From the NCBI GenBank assembly GCA_016840025.1, contig JAEOTF010000460.1, forward strand, positions 1 through 11,949: a stretch of DNA of 11,949 nucleotides. The letters run 5' to 3'. Under the pieces are notes generated by a model, which ran no database searches, was not told where the DNA came from, and saw nothing but the letters and a program-made list of their open reading frames with translations. The position numbers and the translations under genes are program-made. Positions 6,037 to 11,949 of this stretch are shown one piece after another (position 1 is the first letter of the stretch; every line of letters starts with the position of its first letter). This stretch comes from Candidatus Hodarchaeota archaeon. GTDB lineage: Archaea > Asgardarchaeota > Heimdallarchaeia > Hodarchaeales > YT1-039.

Positions 6037-7053
6037 TTGAAGTCTAAAATTCTTAGCCATTTAAAAGAAATTAATCCAGAAATACTAAATTTGGAAAATA
6101 TAGGAGAAATAACAAAGATTGAAAAAATCGGATTGGGTGAAAGTAACCTTAATTATCTAGCTGTCATTAATGGTAAAAAATTCAATTTTAGGGTTAATAT
6201 GGATTTAAATTCATCAAAAAAATTAGTAGATGAGTACGATGGGCTGAAATTAGTTCAAAATTTAGGGATTGCACCTAGAGCTTTTCATTATGAGTCATCA
6301 AGACATGTTCTTGGGGGATCATTTCTGATTCTTGAATACTTTGACGGAATTAGCTTGAATAAAATTGAAACAAACGCTGTGTTAATCTCAAAGTTAGCTA
6401 AAATGGCTGCAGAGATACATTCAATGCCAATTGAAAAAAGCTTACATGAAAAACTGAGAAAATCCGACACTTCGGAAATTATAAGCTTAATTGATCAAAG
6501 AATTAACTACATTACGAGAAAGATTAGTTGTTATCCAAATAATTTGGATTTAACGTATATATTGCTTGAAACTAATCAGAAAATAAAACAGATGGCAGCA
6601 GAGATACCTCCACCTCAATGTTATGTCTTAGGTCACGGTGATATTGCCCCCCAAAATTCAATATTACATAGAGATGAATTAAAACTCATTGATTGGGAAG
6701 ATTTAGGACTAATCGATCCAGCACTAGAATTAGCTATTATTTTTGATTCTTTTGACTTTATCAAAGATCAAAAAGCCTTCTTCCTCACAGAATATTTGAA
6801 ATACAGAGATGATCATGAATTAAGGAACAGAGTGAATATGGTTCAACCCATTCAGTTATTTAGCACTTTTTGTTGGGCTATTGTGCATGTGTTTAGAATT
6901 AGAGACAAAGAAATGCAAGAAGACTTCATTAAAGAGCAGAATTTGCTAGAACACATTGATTATGCCCAGAAAATGTTTGAAAAATGCAAAAAATGTGGGA
7001 TTCTTGACAAAAACCTTCAATGGTTTGATCATTACTTCCCATGGTGCACGTGA
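6037..7053 (+). CDS. APH/choline-kinase-like small-molecule phosphotransferase
   Basis: The 338-residue protein has the aminoglycoside phosphotransferase (APH) fold signature: a nucleotide loop (KIGLGESNLNY, 30-40), Arg52 in FNFRVN where the family has Arg or Lys, hinge LILEYFDG (97-104), catalytic loop GHGDIAPQN (Asp202, Asn207) and metal-binding IDWED (Asp219). Such kinases use ATP to phosphorylate choline, ethanolamine, sugars, amino-sugars or antibiotics; the acceptor here is unknown, so a resistance role should not be assumed. The start is TTG: an in-frame TGA lies just two codons upstream (6028-6030), and the next ATG (codon 55) would remove the nucleotide loop. GGATGA sits 6 bases before the TTG. 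The C-terminal 80 residues are helical and end Cys-rich (KCKKCG). It diverges from surE. Confidence 0.85.
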   Translation: MKSKILSHLKEINPEILNLENIGEITKIEKIGLGESNLNYLAVINGKKFNFRVNMDLNSSKKLVDEYDGLKLVQNLGIAPRAFHYESSRHVLGGSFLILEYFDGISLNKIETNAVLISKLAKMAAEIHSMPIEKSLHEKLRKSDTSEIISLIDQRINYITRKISCYPNNLDLTYILLETNQKIKQMAAEIPPPQCYVLGHGDIAPQNSILHRDELKLIDWEDLGLIDPALELAIIFDSFDFIKDQKAFFLTEYLKYRDDHELRNRVNMVQPIQLFSTFCWAIVHVFRIRDKEMQEDFIKEQNLLEHIDYAQKMFEKCKKCGILDKNLQWFDHYFPWCT

Positions 7054-7061
7054 TGACTATA

Positions 7062-7073
7062 GATATTAATATC
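7062..7073. repeat. 12-base perfect palindrome GATATTAATATC after the kinase gene
   Basis: The palindrome lies 8 bases after the kinase stop codon in the 77-base convergent gap before the surface-protein gene, whose stop is at 7131. The remaining gap includes a T-rich tract that could end transcription. No further structure was seen. Confidence 0.25.
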
Positions 7074-7130
7074 AATTTGTAGATGATCCGTTAGAAAAGG
7101 AAGAGGAGTTAATCAATATTACCTAATTTT

Positions 7131-8210
7131 TCATTTTACTTTTCTCATAGATATTAAACCAATAATAGCTGTTAAAAGAATAGGGGCAGTGAAACTGGGT
7201 ATTACCGATGGTTCCTCTATACTTTCTGGTGTAATGGTCTCAGATGTGGATGTAGTCGTAGTTGTGGTCGTGGGTGTGGTCGTGGGAGTAGTTGTCATTG
7301 ACTCAGAGACTGTATATGTAGCTTCACCTTGGTCCATATAAGTAACTATTGATCTTATTCCACCACTAATCGATACACTCGATGGGTTACCTATATTTGC
7401 TAATGGTGTTGAGAATTCAATTACCGTCCCATTAGCAAACGTATAGTTACCTGAATAAATATCAATAAACATATAGTTGTCTATAAACACTTGGCCGTTT
7501 GCACCAGGGTCAAGAACTCCAGAAGTATTCATCATTATAAATAGTTCTGTTCCATTATCGCCAACCCAACACTTTTGTAAATCGAGACCTGGGGCTACTG
7601 CCTCTCCTACGTCATCCGTGAAGAATGAGCTTCCTGTCCAGTCAGTGGCATCTCCATCAACCGTTATTGTTTGATAATTACTTCCCACAGTATACAAAGA
7701 CATACTGTACCCAGAGTCATAAGGGGAAGAGAGGAACCTCAAATCCACAGTCTTAGGAAATTCTAAATCCGCCAGAGATACATTCATCTCAATAGTGGAG
7801 CTGCAATATGAGAAATTAAGAGGAATAGGTTCATAAAACTGCCAATCATACGTAGGCATCTTGTATCCGTATCCATAACCAGAAATTATACTAAATTGAA
7901 CATCCCATGTTCCATTTCGGTCAACATCCATCATAACCTGATAAGCTCCTCCCGTGACAGAAATATTCCCATAGACATCCATACGAATGTATAAATGGTC
8001 TCCATCGTTGGTCATGTAAGTTTCAGCTAGATCCACATCATCATAAGGCATGTCATTCGAATCTGTCACAATAGGAACTATTCCATTCCAATCATTAGGA
8101 TCACCATCAATAATTATCTTTTTTGCTTCAACAGACGACGGATAGAGGAAGATGATAGGAATAATAATCATGATAAAGAAAATTAAGATGCCCAAAGCTT
8201 TCTTATTCAA
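7131..8210 (-). CDS. Secreted surface protein with two DOMON/CBM9-like domains, Thr-rich stalk and C-terminal anchor
   Basis: The 359-residue protein starts with a signal peptide (NKKALG, then an Ile/Phe-rich core, likely cut near VEA, residue 29). Two related beta-rich domains follow, beginning IDGDPNDW (34-41) and VDGDATDW (184-191). Each continues with an acidic 'DD' segment, a Leu plus one or two residues, and a 'DG/NG-x-x-L-Y/F-I' strand, the pattern of DOMON/CBM9-type ligand-binding domains. About eight N-x-S/T sequons suggest N-glycosylation. A Thr/Pro stalk (TTTPTTTP then Thr) leads to VIPSFTAP, a hydrophobic helix and the tail MRKVK, so the protein is probably membrane-anchored with the binding domains outside. 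The start is TTG: a TAG lies two codons upstream, and the next ATG (codon 14) would discard the positive n-region. Ligands could be sugars, haem or other small molecules. Confidence 0.8.
   Translation of the reverse strand: MNKKALGILIFFIMIIIPIIFLYPSSVEAKKIIIDGDPNDWNGIVPIVTDSNDMPYDDVDLAETYMTNDGDHLYIRMDVYGNISVTGGAYQVMMDVDRNGTWDVQFSIISGYGYGYKMPTYDWQFYEPIPLNFSYCSSTIEMNVSLADLEFPKTVDLRFLSSPYDSGYSMSLYTVGSNYQTITVDGDATDWTGSSFFTDDVGEAVAPGLDLQKCWVGDNGTELFIMMNTSGVLDPGANGQVFIDNYMFIDIYSGNYTFANGTVIEFSTPLANIGNPSSVSISGGIRSIVTYMDQGEATYTVSESMTTTPTTTPTTTTTTTSTSETITPESIEEPSVIPSFTAPILLTAIIGLISMRKVK
7242..7295 (-). repeat. Thr/Pro-rich low-complexity stalk coding repeat
   Basis: Eighteen codons, nearly all ACN with two CCN, encode TTTPTTTP followed by seven Thr and STS. 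Such stalks are usually O-glycosylated spacers between surface domains and the anchor. Short codon repeats like this vary in length between strains by replication slippage. Confidence 0.7.
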
Positions 8211-8404
8211 ACCCTATACCACCCAGAAAAAACTAAATATTTCCATTATCACAATCCGTACCCATTAATAAGGAGGATACTTTCATATTGTAACTAAATA
8301 CTTACAATAAAAGAATAATCTAGCAGGTTCATTTTTTGGTTTTTCAAAATGAAAATACCACTGCTTTTATTTGTGAAAAGAAATAAAGCTAATTTATTGA
8401 ATAA
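8211..8404. other. Divergent intergenic region between surface protein and MNT/HEPN genes
   Basis: This AT-rich region holds promoters in both directions, the inverted repeat at 8286-8309 and an orphan AGGAGG at 8271-8276 with no usable start after it. A 19-codon ATG frame (8349-8408) ends overlapping the GTG at 8405 but has no coding support. Confidence 0.4.
8286..8309. repeat. Inverted repeat TATTGTAA-N8-TTACAATA upstream of the MNT/HEPN pair
   Basis: The 8-base arms (8286-8293 and 8302-8309) match perfectly around an 8-base spacer. The repeat lies roughly 100-130 bases before the antitoxin start and about 75-100 bases from the divergent surface-protein start. It could be an operator; toxin-antitoxin operons are often self-regulated, but the distance to the start is long for this. 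Confidence 0.35.
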
Positions 8405-8416
8405 GTGACATTGAAA

Positions 8417-8704
8417 ATGAATTCTCAAATTAGAATTATTAGTGACAAAATCATCTCCATTGCAAAAAAACATGGTGTTAAAAGAATTGCTCTATTTGGC
8501 TCTATTGTTCGAGAACAATTCGATGAAAAGAGCGATATAGATATTCTTGTGGAATTCGATGATGGAAAAACTCTTATTGATCTCGTGAATCTTGAACTAG
8601 AACTAAAAAAAGAGTTAGAAAGAAATATAGACGTTATTACCTATAGGTCGATTCATCCTCTCCTAAAAGAGAGAATTCTTAATGAACAGCTGGTGATTCT
8701 ATAA
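8417..8704 (+). CDS. mntA: MntA-type minimal nucleotidyltransferase antitoxin
   Basis: The 95-residue product (from ATG 8417) has the minimal nucleotidyltransferase signature G-S-x10-D-x-D: Gly28-Ser29 in LFGSIVRE, Asp40 and Asp42 in SDIDILVEF, and a third carboxylate, Asp72, in NIDVITY. In the characterised MntA/HepT system the antitoxin silences its HEPN partner by transferring AMP to a Tyr in the toxin. All residues needed for that activity are visible here. A GTG at 8405 would add four residues (MTLK); the ATG fits the family's usual N-terminus better. The stop codon overlaps the putative ATA start of the HEPN gene (ATAA at 8701-8704), which indicates translational coupling. It is a cytosolic protein. 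The MNT call is firm, and pairing with the next gene makes an antitoxin role very likely. Confidence 0.9.
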   Translation: MNSQIRIISDKIISIAKKHGVKRIALFGSIVREQFDEKSDIDILVEFDDGKTLIDLVNLELELKKELERNIDVITYRSIHPLLKERILNEQLVIL

Positions 8705-9057
8705 CCAAAGATCCACAGATTTTTATAGAGCATATTTGGGAAGCAATAGGCACTATTCAGTCATTTATCAAAGATAAAACTAAGGAAGAGTTCCATAATT
8801 CTCTTCAACTTCAATGGGCTGTCATTCGTGGACTTGAAATCATTGGTGAAGCGGTAAAGAATCTACCAGATGAGATACTAAACAATTATTCTCAAATACC
8901 ATGGAAAGGATTCGCAGGGATGAGAGATGTGCTTATTCATCGGTATTTTAGTGTGGATTTAGAGTTGGTTTGGAATACAATTCAACAGGACATTCCTAAA
9001 CTAAAGAAAGGGCTAATAAAAATAAAGGAAGTGCTAGAAGAACAACAGGAAGATTGA
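8701..9057 (+). CDS. hepT: HEPN (HepT/DUF86-type) ribonuclease toxin with apparent ATA start
   Basis: The open frame after the antitoxin contains no ATG, GTG or TTG before residue 74. Read from the ATA at 8701 it gives a normal-length HepT of 118 residues beginning (M)TKDPQIFIEHIWEAIGTIQ, which aligns with typical HepT N-termini. The active site R-x4-H-x-Y is present as MRDVLIHRYF: Arg75, His80 and Tyr82, the Tyr being the AMPylation target in the known system. The family's usual Asn after Arg is Asp here. HEPN toxins are RNases, several of which act on tRNA. The ATA overlaps the antitoxin stop in the same way as the common ATGA overlap. The upstream in-frame stop (8683-8685) leaves only five codons before the ATA, none a standard start. 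It may be a weak non-standard start that limits toxin synthesis, or an ATG that mutated. Confidence 0.8.
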   Translation: MTKDPQIFIEHIWEAIGTIQSFIKDKTKEEFHNSLQLQWAVIRGLEIIGEAVKNLPDEILNNYSQIPWKGFAGMRDVLIHRYFSVDLELVWNTIQQDIPKLKKGLIKIKEVLEEQQED

Positions 9058-9079
9058 ATTATAAAAATTATCGAAAAGA

Positions 9080-9100
9080 AAGAAGATTTAAAGTCTTCTT
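9080..9100. terminator. Hairpin at the convergent hepT/hutI boundary
   Basis: AAGAAGA (9080-9086) and TCTTCTT (9094-9100) pair perfectly, and two further pairs can form inward, leaving a 3-base loop. The structure overlaps the last codons of the leftward hutI-like gene and lies 22 bases after the hepT stop. Archaea mostly terminate at T-tracts, so a terminator role is tentative. Confidence 0.25.
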
Positions 9101-10356
9101 CCTCGTTCTACCACTAACTTCCCATCTTTATAGACTTTTTCCGCAAGATTCACCCCATAATTATACGCAAACATCTTATGGTTCGGTGTATTAAAGATAA
9201 TTATATCTGCCTTCTTTCCCACTTCTAGTGAGCCCCTCTCATGTGCTCGATCTATTGAATGGGCGGCATTAATCGTGGCAGCATTCCAGGCTTCCGCAGT
9301 AGTCATTTTCATCCGGAGTACTGCTAGTGTCATCATCATTTGCATAGATTCGCAAAGATTAGCAGCACTGACATCTGTCGCTAATGCTACGGGTAATCCT
9401 GCATCAATAATTCCGCGTGCATTTGCATATGTGCCTACATAGCAGAATGGAGAAGTCGGAAGGAAAACAACTATTGTTCCATGTTCTTTGAGTGATTTTG
9501 CTTCTTCTAAGGGTGTGAAGATAAGATGATCACAAGAAACAATTCCTCCAATTTCCGCAGAAAGACGGGTACCTCCGCTATGCGCAAGCCAATCACAATG
9601 ATTTCGTAACTTCATTCCATGTTTTCTTCCCGCTTCCAAGATACGTCGACTTTGTTCCAGATTATAATAGCCCTGTTCACAAAAAACATCTGCGTATTCT
9701 GCTAACTTTCTTTTAGCAATCTCTGGTATCCATTTTTCTACAATTTCATCTGTCATTTCATCTGCAGTTTTCCCTGGAAGAATCCCCTGTGCCAAAAAAG
9801 TAGGAACAAGGTCAATCGGGTGGATTTTATTAAGCGCATGAATGATCTCTAACTGCTTGATCTCTCCTTCAAAGGTCATTTCATAACCACTTTTCGCTTC
9901 AATGGTTGTAGAGCCATAAATCAGCATTTTGTCAAGAATTTTAGAGGTTTTTTTAAGCTGATCTTGGAAACTAGTCTCCGCCGTTAATTTGAGTGACCTA
10001 TTCATTCCTCCTCCTTGGGCTTTTATCTCTAAATATGGTATTCCTAACACTGCCATTTTCTCTAGTTCATCTTCTCGTGTCCCCGCAAAGACTAAGTGTA
10101 CATGCGGATCGATAAGTCCTGGTGTCACTAACTTACCCGTTGCATCTATAGTCTCAAATCCTTTCTTAAGTTGGCTTAATACTTCTTTTGTTGGTCCTAC
10201 TGCAACTATTTTTCCATCTTTTACTGCTACTGCCCCATCCTGAATGATATCAAGTTCCTTCAGTTCTTCTTTGATTTTAGGTTTCTTACTAGCGCCTTTG
10301 ATTGTTAATAACTCATTTGCATGAATAATTGCGAAGTCAGCTTCTAATTCCATCAT
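9088..10356 (-). CDS. hutI: Imidazolonepropionase-like amidohydrolase (HutI family, altered substrate pocket)
   Basis: The 422-residue protein matches HutI along its length: HVHLVFAGTRED (His85, His87, Arg94), LGIPYLEI (Tyr108), GGGMNRS, IEAKSGYEM (Tyr158), DVFCEQGYY, NHCDW (His253), SCDHL (His277), ALATD (Asp328) and TINAA. His85, His87, His253 and Asp328 are the metal ligands. HutI opens 4-imidazolone-5-propionate to N-formimino-glutamate in histidine breakdown. Two usual pocket residues differ: the LGAH motif reads LAQG (His to Gly191) and HADE reads HCDW (Glu to Trp256), so the substrate may differ. The start is ATG 10356 or 10353, with GGAGG 4 or 7 bases upstream. A longer start at 10440 would overlap the previous gene and lacks family similarity. 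It lies 23 bases after glnA, forming an operon with it. No hutH, hutU or hutG is in the window. Confidence 0.85.
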   Translation of the reverse strand: MMELEADFAIIHANELLTIKGASKKPKIKEELKELDIIQDGAVAVKDGKIVAVGPTKEVLSQLKKGFETIDATGKLVTPGLIDPHVHLVFAGTREDELEKMAVLGIPYLEIKAQGGGMNRSLKLTAETSFQDQLKKTSKILDKMLIYGSTTIEAKSGYEMTFEGEIKQLEIIHALNKIHPIDLVPTFLAQGILPGKTADEMTDEIVEKWIPEIAKRKLAEYADVFCEQGYYNLEQSRRILEAGRKHGMKLRNHCDWLAHSGGTRLSAEIGGIVSCDHLIFTPLEEAKSLKEHGTIVVFLPTSPFCYVGTYANARGIIDAGLPVALATDVSAANLCESMQMMMTLAVLRMKMTTAEAWNAATINAAHSIDRAHERGSLEVGKKADIIIFNTPNHKMFAYNYGVNLAEKVYKDGKLVVERGRRL

Positions 10357-10360
10357 TTTT

Positions 10361-10367
10361 CCTCCGG
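10361..10367 (-). promoter_or_regulatory. Strong Shine-Dalgarno site of the hutI-like gene
   Basis: The minus strand reads CCGGAGG, followed by AAAA and two consecutive ATGs (10356 and 10353). It decides the start against the upstream ATG at 10440 and lies within the 23-base glnA-hutI spacer, as expected for an operon-internal gene. Confidence 0.75.
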
Positions 10368-10379
10368 TCTCATTTCCAT

Positions 10380-11711
10380 TTAGACATCTAGATATTTCTT
10401 TCTTTCCCATTCGTGCACAAACACACAGAAGTCTTTCCACTCTCGGTTTTTAATTTCTAAATACTTATCATAGAATTCTTCCCCTAAAGTTTCTCGGAAA
10501 TAAGTATCATTAGCTAATTCTCTTAAAGCGTCTCCTAAAGTCCCAGGAAGCGTCTCAATGCCTCGGTTAACTCGTTCTTCTTGGCTCATTGCATAGATAT
10601 TTTCTTCTACAGGCTCTGGTGGATCAAGCTCTTTTTGTATCCCTTCAAGTCCTGCAGAAAAAAGAGCAGCATATGCTAGATAAAAGTTGCAAGAACCGTC
10701 TGTAGGTCGATACTCTACCCTTGCAGCCTTTTTCTTCCCTGGTGGAATTCTCGCAAGTGCTGAACGATTAAAGTTTGCCCACGAAATATACACAGGTGCT
10801 TCCCAACCAGGCACGAGTCTCTTATACGAGTTTACCGAAGGATTGGTTATTCCTGCTAGTGCTTTTGCATGTTTAAGCATACCTGCGAGGAAATTTAGGG
10901 CTAATGCACTCAACCCATATTTTCCACCCTCATCTGAAAACAAATTTTGATCTTTTTCATTGTCTCTAAGATTTACATGAGTATGTAAACCCGCTCCATA
11001 TTCTCCATGGAATGGTTTGGGCATAAAGGACGCAATAATTCCTTTTCTCGCTGCCATGAGTTTAATAATAAATTTAACCAAATAGATGGTATCTGCCATC
11101 TTCACAGCATCTGAATAAGGAAGATTGTATTCAGACTTCCCATGAGGGACTTCATGATGATGCTTTTCAACAAAGATACCGACTTTACGGAAAGCTTCCG
11201 CAATCTCCATCCGCAAATCTGCACCGCGGTCCGCGGGAGGTGTAGCGAGATATCCTGCTTCATCAATTAATTTGATACTTCCATTCTCTTGTTTTGTGAA
11301 TAGGAAGAATTCAATTTCACTTGAAGCACAGCACTCAACAGACTCTCCTAGAGCTTTCTTGGTGCTAGCAACCACCTTTTTAAGCATATATCTCGGATCC
11401 ATTTCAAAGGGCTCTTCTGATTCAGGCTTATAAATATCACAAACGACTCTTGCAGCCCTTTGAGGGAAAAGATTTGCCGGTAATACAACAAAACTCTCCA
11501 AGTCCGGTACTAACTTCAAATCACTTTTACTTACGTCAACCATTTGACTAAGAGAGGATCCATCTGTATGAACTCCTTTTTCTGTAATCTTCAAAAAATA
11601 GTCTGCAGGTAGCCAAAGTGTGTGTAGAATTCCTTCCAAATCTGTAAACTGAAAAGCGATCTCTTTCACATTTTCTTTTTGAATTAGCTCTTTAACTTCT
11701 GTTATATTCAT
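10380..11711 (-). CDS. glnA: Class I glutamine synthetase (GlnA-like)
   Basis: The 443-residue protein is a class I glutamine synthetase, which joins glutamate and ammonia with ATP. Visible elements are the N-terminal beta-grasp (AFQFTDLEGILH), TDGSS with Asp50, the metal ligands Glu132/Glu134 in SSEIEFFLF, Glu187 and Glu194, MPKPFHGEYGAGLHTHVNL (His243), NPSVNSYKRLVPG with flap residue Glu304 (GWEAP), and RVEYR (Glu333). Asp50 and Glu304, which handle ammonia, are present, so true glutamine synthesis is plausible. The Tyr adenylylation site (NLYDLPP) is missing, as in archaeal and Gram-positive I-alpha enzymes. The usual DPSxNPY reads DGSCNFY. ATG 11711 gives the usual family N-terminus; ATGs at 11732 and 11768 are alternatives. 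It heads an operon with the hutI-like gene and may recapture ammonia released by ring breakdown. Some paralogues glutamylate amines instead. Confidence 0.9.
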   Translation of the reverse strand: MNITEVKELIQKENVKEIAFQFTDLEGILHTLWLPADYFLKITEKGVHTDGSSLSQMVDVSKSDLKLVPDLESFVVLPANLFPQRAARVVCDIYKPESEEPFEMDPRYMLKKVVASTKKALGESVECCASSEIEFFLFTKQENGSIKLIDEAGYLATPPADRGADLRMEIAEAFRKVGIFVEKHHHEVPHGKSEYNLPYSDAVKMADTIYLVKFIIKLMAARKGIIASFMPKPFHGEYGAGLHTHVNLRDNEKDQNLFSDEGGKYGLSALALNFLAGMLKHAKALAGITNPSVNSYKRLVPGWEAPVYISWANFNRSALARIPPGKKKAARVEYRPTDGSCNFYLAYAALFSAGLEGIQKELDPPEPVEENIYAMSQEERVNRGIETLPGTLGDALRELANDTYFRETLGEEFYDKYLEIKNREWKDFCVFVHEWERKKYLDV

Positions 11712-11817
11712 TTGTATCACGTTATTAATCATAAGAAGATATTTCTGGGTAATACTGGAAATAGTCATATAACAAAATATTAGAAAAATAAAATTATTTG
11801 AGACAATTTGTATCTAG
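11712..11817. promoter_or_regulatory. Upstream region of the glnA-hutI operon
   Basis: This gap is A/T-rich. On the minus strand it contains TTTTATTTTT and TAATATTTTG tracts (about 11774-11793) that could act as TATA boxes for starts at 11768, 11732 or 11711. No clear Shine-Dalgarno site precedes any of these, so the true start cannot be fixed from this region. No operator-like palindrome was seen. Confidence 0.3.
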
Positions 11818-11949
11818 TTAGTTTTTACGAAATCTTCTTCTGGTGAGAATCCTAATTGTAATTAATCCCAAAATTGGTATAGGTAGGGCGCTAAATGAAA
11901 TATTGGATGAAGTAGCTGTGATACCGGTTTTAGCATCAGAAGAGTTGAA
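11818..11949 (-). CDS. C-terminal end of an anchored surface protein (5' part outside window)
   Basis: On the minus strand, 43 sense codons run from the right edge to a TAA at 11818-11820. They encode NSSDAKTGITATSSNISFSA, a short hydrophobic helix (LPIPILGLITIRIL) and the basic tail TRRRFRKN. The Ser/Thr-rich linker, ISFSAL, helix and Arg-rich tail match the ends of the YWTD and DOMON-like proteins in this window, so it is most likely the anchor of another secreted protein. The domain it carries cannot be seen. The orientation is the same as glnA, 106 bases upstream of it. Confidence 0.65.
   Translation of the reverse strand, partial: FNSSDAKTGITATSSNISFSALPIPILGLITIRILTRRRFRKN

Noticed and set aside
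6288..6470. Minus-strand frame inside the kinase gene
   Set aside because: Shadow of a gene with full catalytic motifs.
7477..7674. Plus-strand frame inside the DOMON-like surface-protein gene
   Set aside because: Shadow frame; the minus-strand protein has signal peptide, domains and anchor.
8271..8276. Perfect AGGAGG in an intergenic region
   Set aside because: No ATG, GTG or TTG frame of meaningful length follows within ribosome-binding distance.
8349..8408. 19-residue ATG frame ending in a GTGA overlap with the possible GTG start of the antitoxin
   Set aside because: Too short to distinguish from chance in AT-rich DNA; no ribosome-binding site. It would be worth keeping only if conserved.
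9989..10243. Plus-strand frame antisense to the hutI-like gene
   Set aside because: Shadow of a strongly conserved enzyme.
10357..10440. Longer start for the hutI-like gene at 10440
   Set aside because: It would overlap the glnA end by 61 bases and adds a Cys/Arg-rich segment unlike the family; GGAGG at 10361-10367 supports the inner ATGs.
10687..10950. Plus-strand frame antisense to glnA
   Set aside because: Shadow of a strongly conserved enzyme.
11712..11768. Longer glnA starts at 11768 or 11732
   Set aside because: The extra residues precede the normal class I N-terminus and no ribosome-binding site supports them; kept only as alternatives.
1..11949. CRISPR array, insertion sequence, prophage, tRNA or rRNA
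   Set aside because: No regularly spaced repeats, transposase, integrase, terminal repeats or cloverleaf-like sequence was seen.

Overview
The window looks like a piece of an archaeal chromosome. It is AT-rich with compact genes, A/T-rich TATA-like boxes, and few genes with strong Shine-Dalgarno sites. It encodes an archaeal-type (non-adenylylated) class I glutamine synthetase, an MNT/HEPN pair, and several secreted proteins with N-glycosylation sequons, C-terminal anchors and basic tails. The truncated longin-like protein at the left edge is of a kind that is abundant in Asgard archaea. My best guess is therefore an Asgard (Heimdallarchaeia-like) genome. That is an inference from style and gene content, not from a marker gene.

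Layout. 1-1109: the 3' end of a longin-like gene (+) converging on an unknown winged-helix protein (-). 1110-1402: divergent AT-rich promoter region. 1403-3461: a nitrilase-superfamily amidase (+), a hidden hydrophobic minus-strand reading frame with no normal start codon, and a secreted six-repeat YWTD beta-propeller with a C-terminal anchor (+). 3471-4847: two minus-strand genes, a Cys-rich ferredoxin-type protein and a four-helix membrane protein, each with inverted repeats upstream. 5133-7053: surE (-) and an APH-type small-molecule kinase (+), divergent from one shared promoter region. 7131-8210: a secreted protein with two DOMON/CBM9-like domains, a Thr-rich stalk and a C-terminal anchor (-). 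8405-9057: an MntA-type nucleotidyltransferase antitoxin followed by a HEPN (HepT) toxin that has no ATG, GTG or TTG start and most plausibly begins at an ATA overlapping the antitoxin stop. 9088-11711: a glutamine synthetase and imidazolonepropionase-like operon (-). 11818-11949: the C-terminus of a third anchored surface protein (-).

How the genes fit together. The clearest functional units are the MNT/HEPN toxin-antitoxin pair and the glnA-hutI operon. The operon suggests nitrogen recovery from histidine or a related ring compound, although two substrate-pocket residues of HutI are replaced. Three separate surface proteins end in a similar signature (F-S/T-A-P/L, hydrophobic helix, basic tail), which hints at a common cell-surface anchoring route. 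Most of the remaining genes look like independent single-gene units. No tRNA, rRNA, CRISPR array, insertion sequence or integrase was seen.
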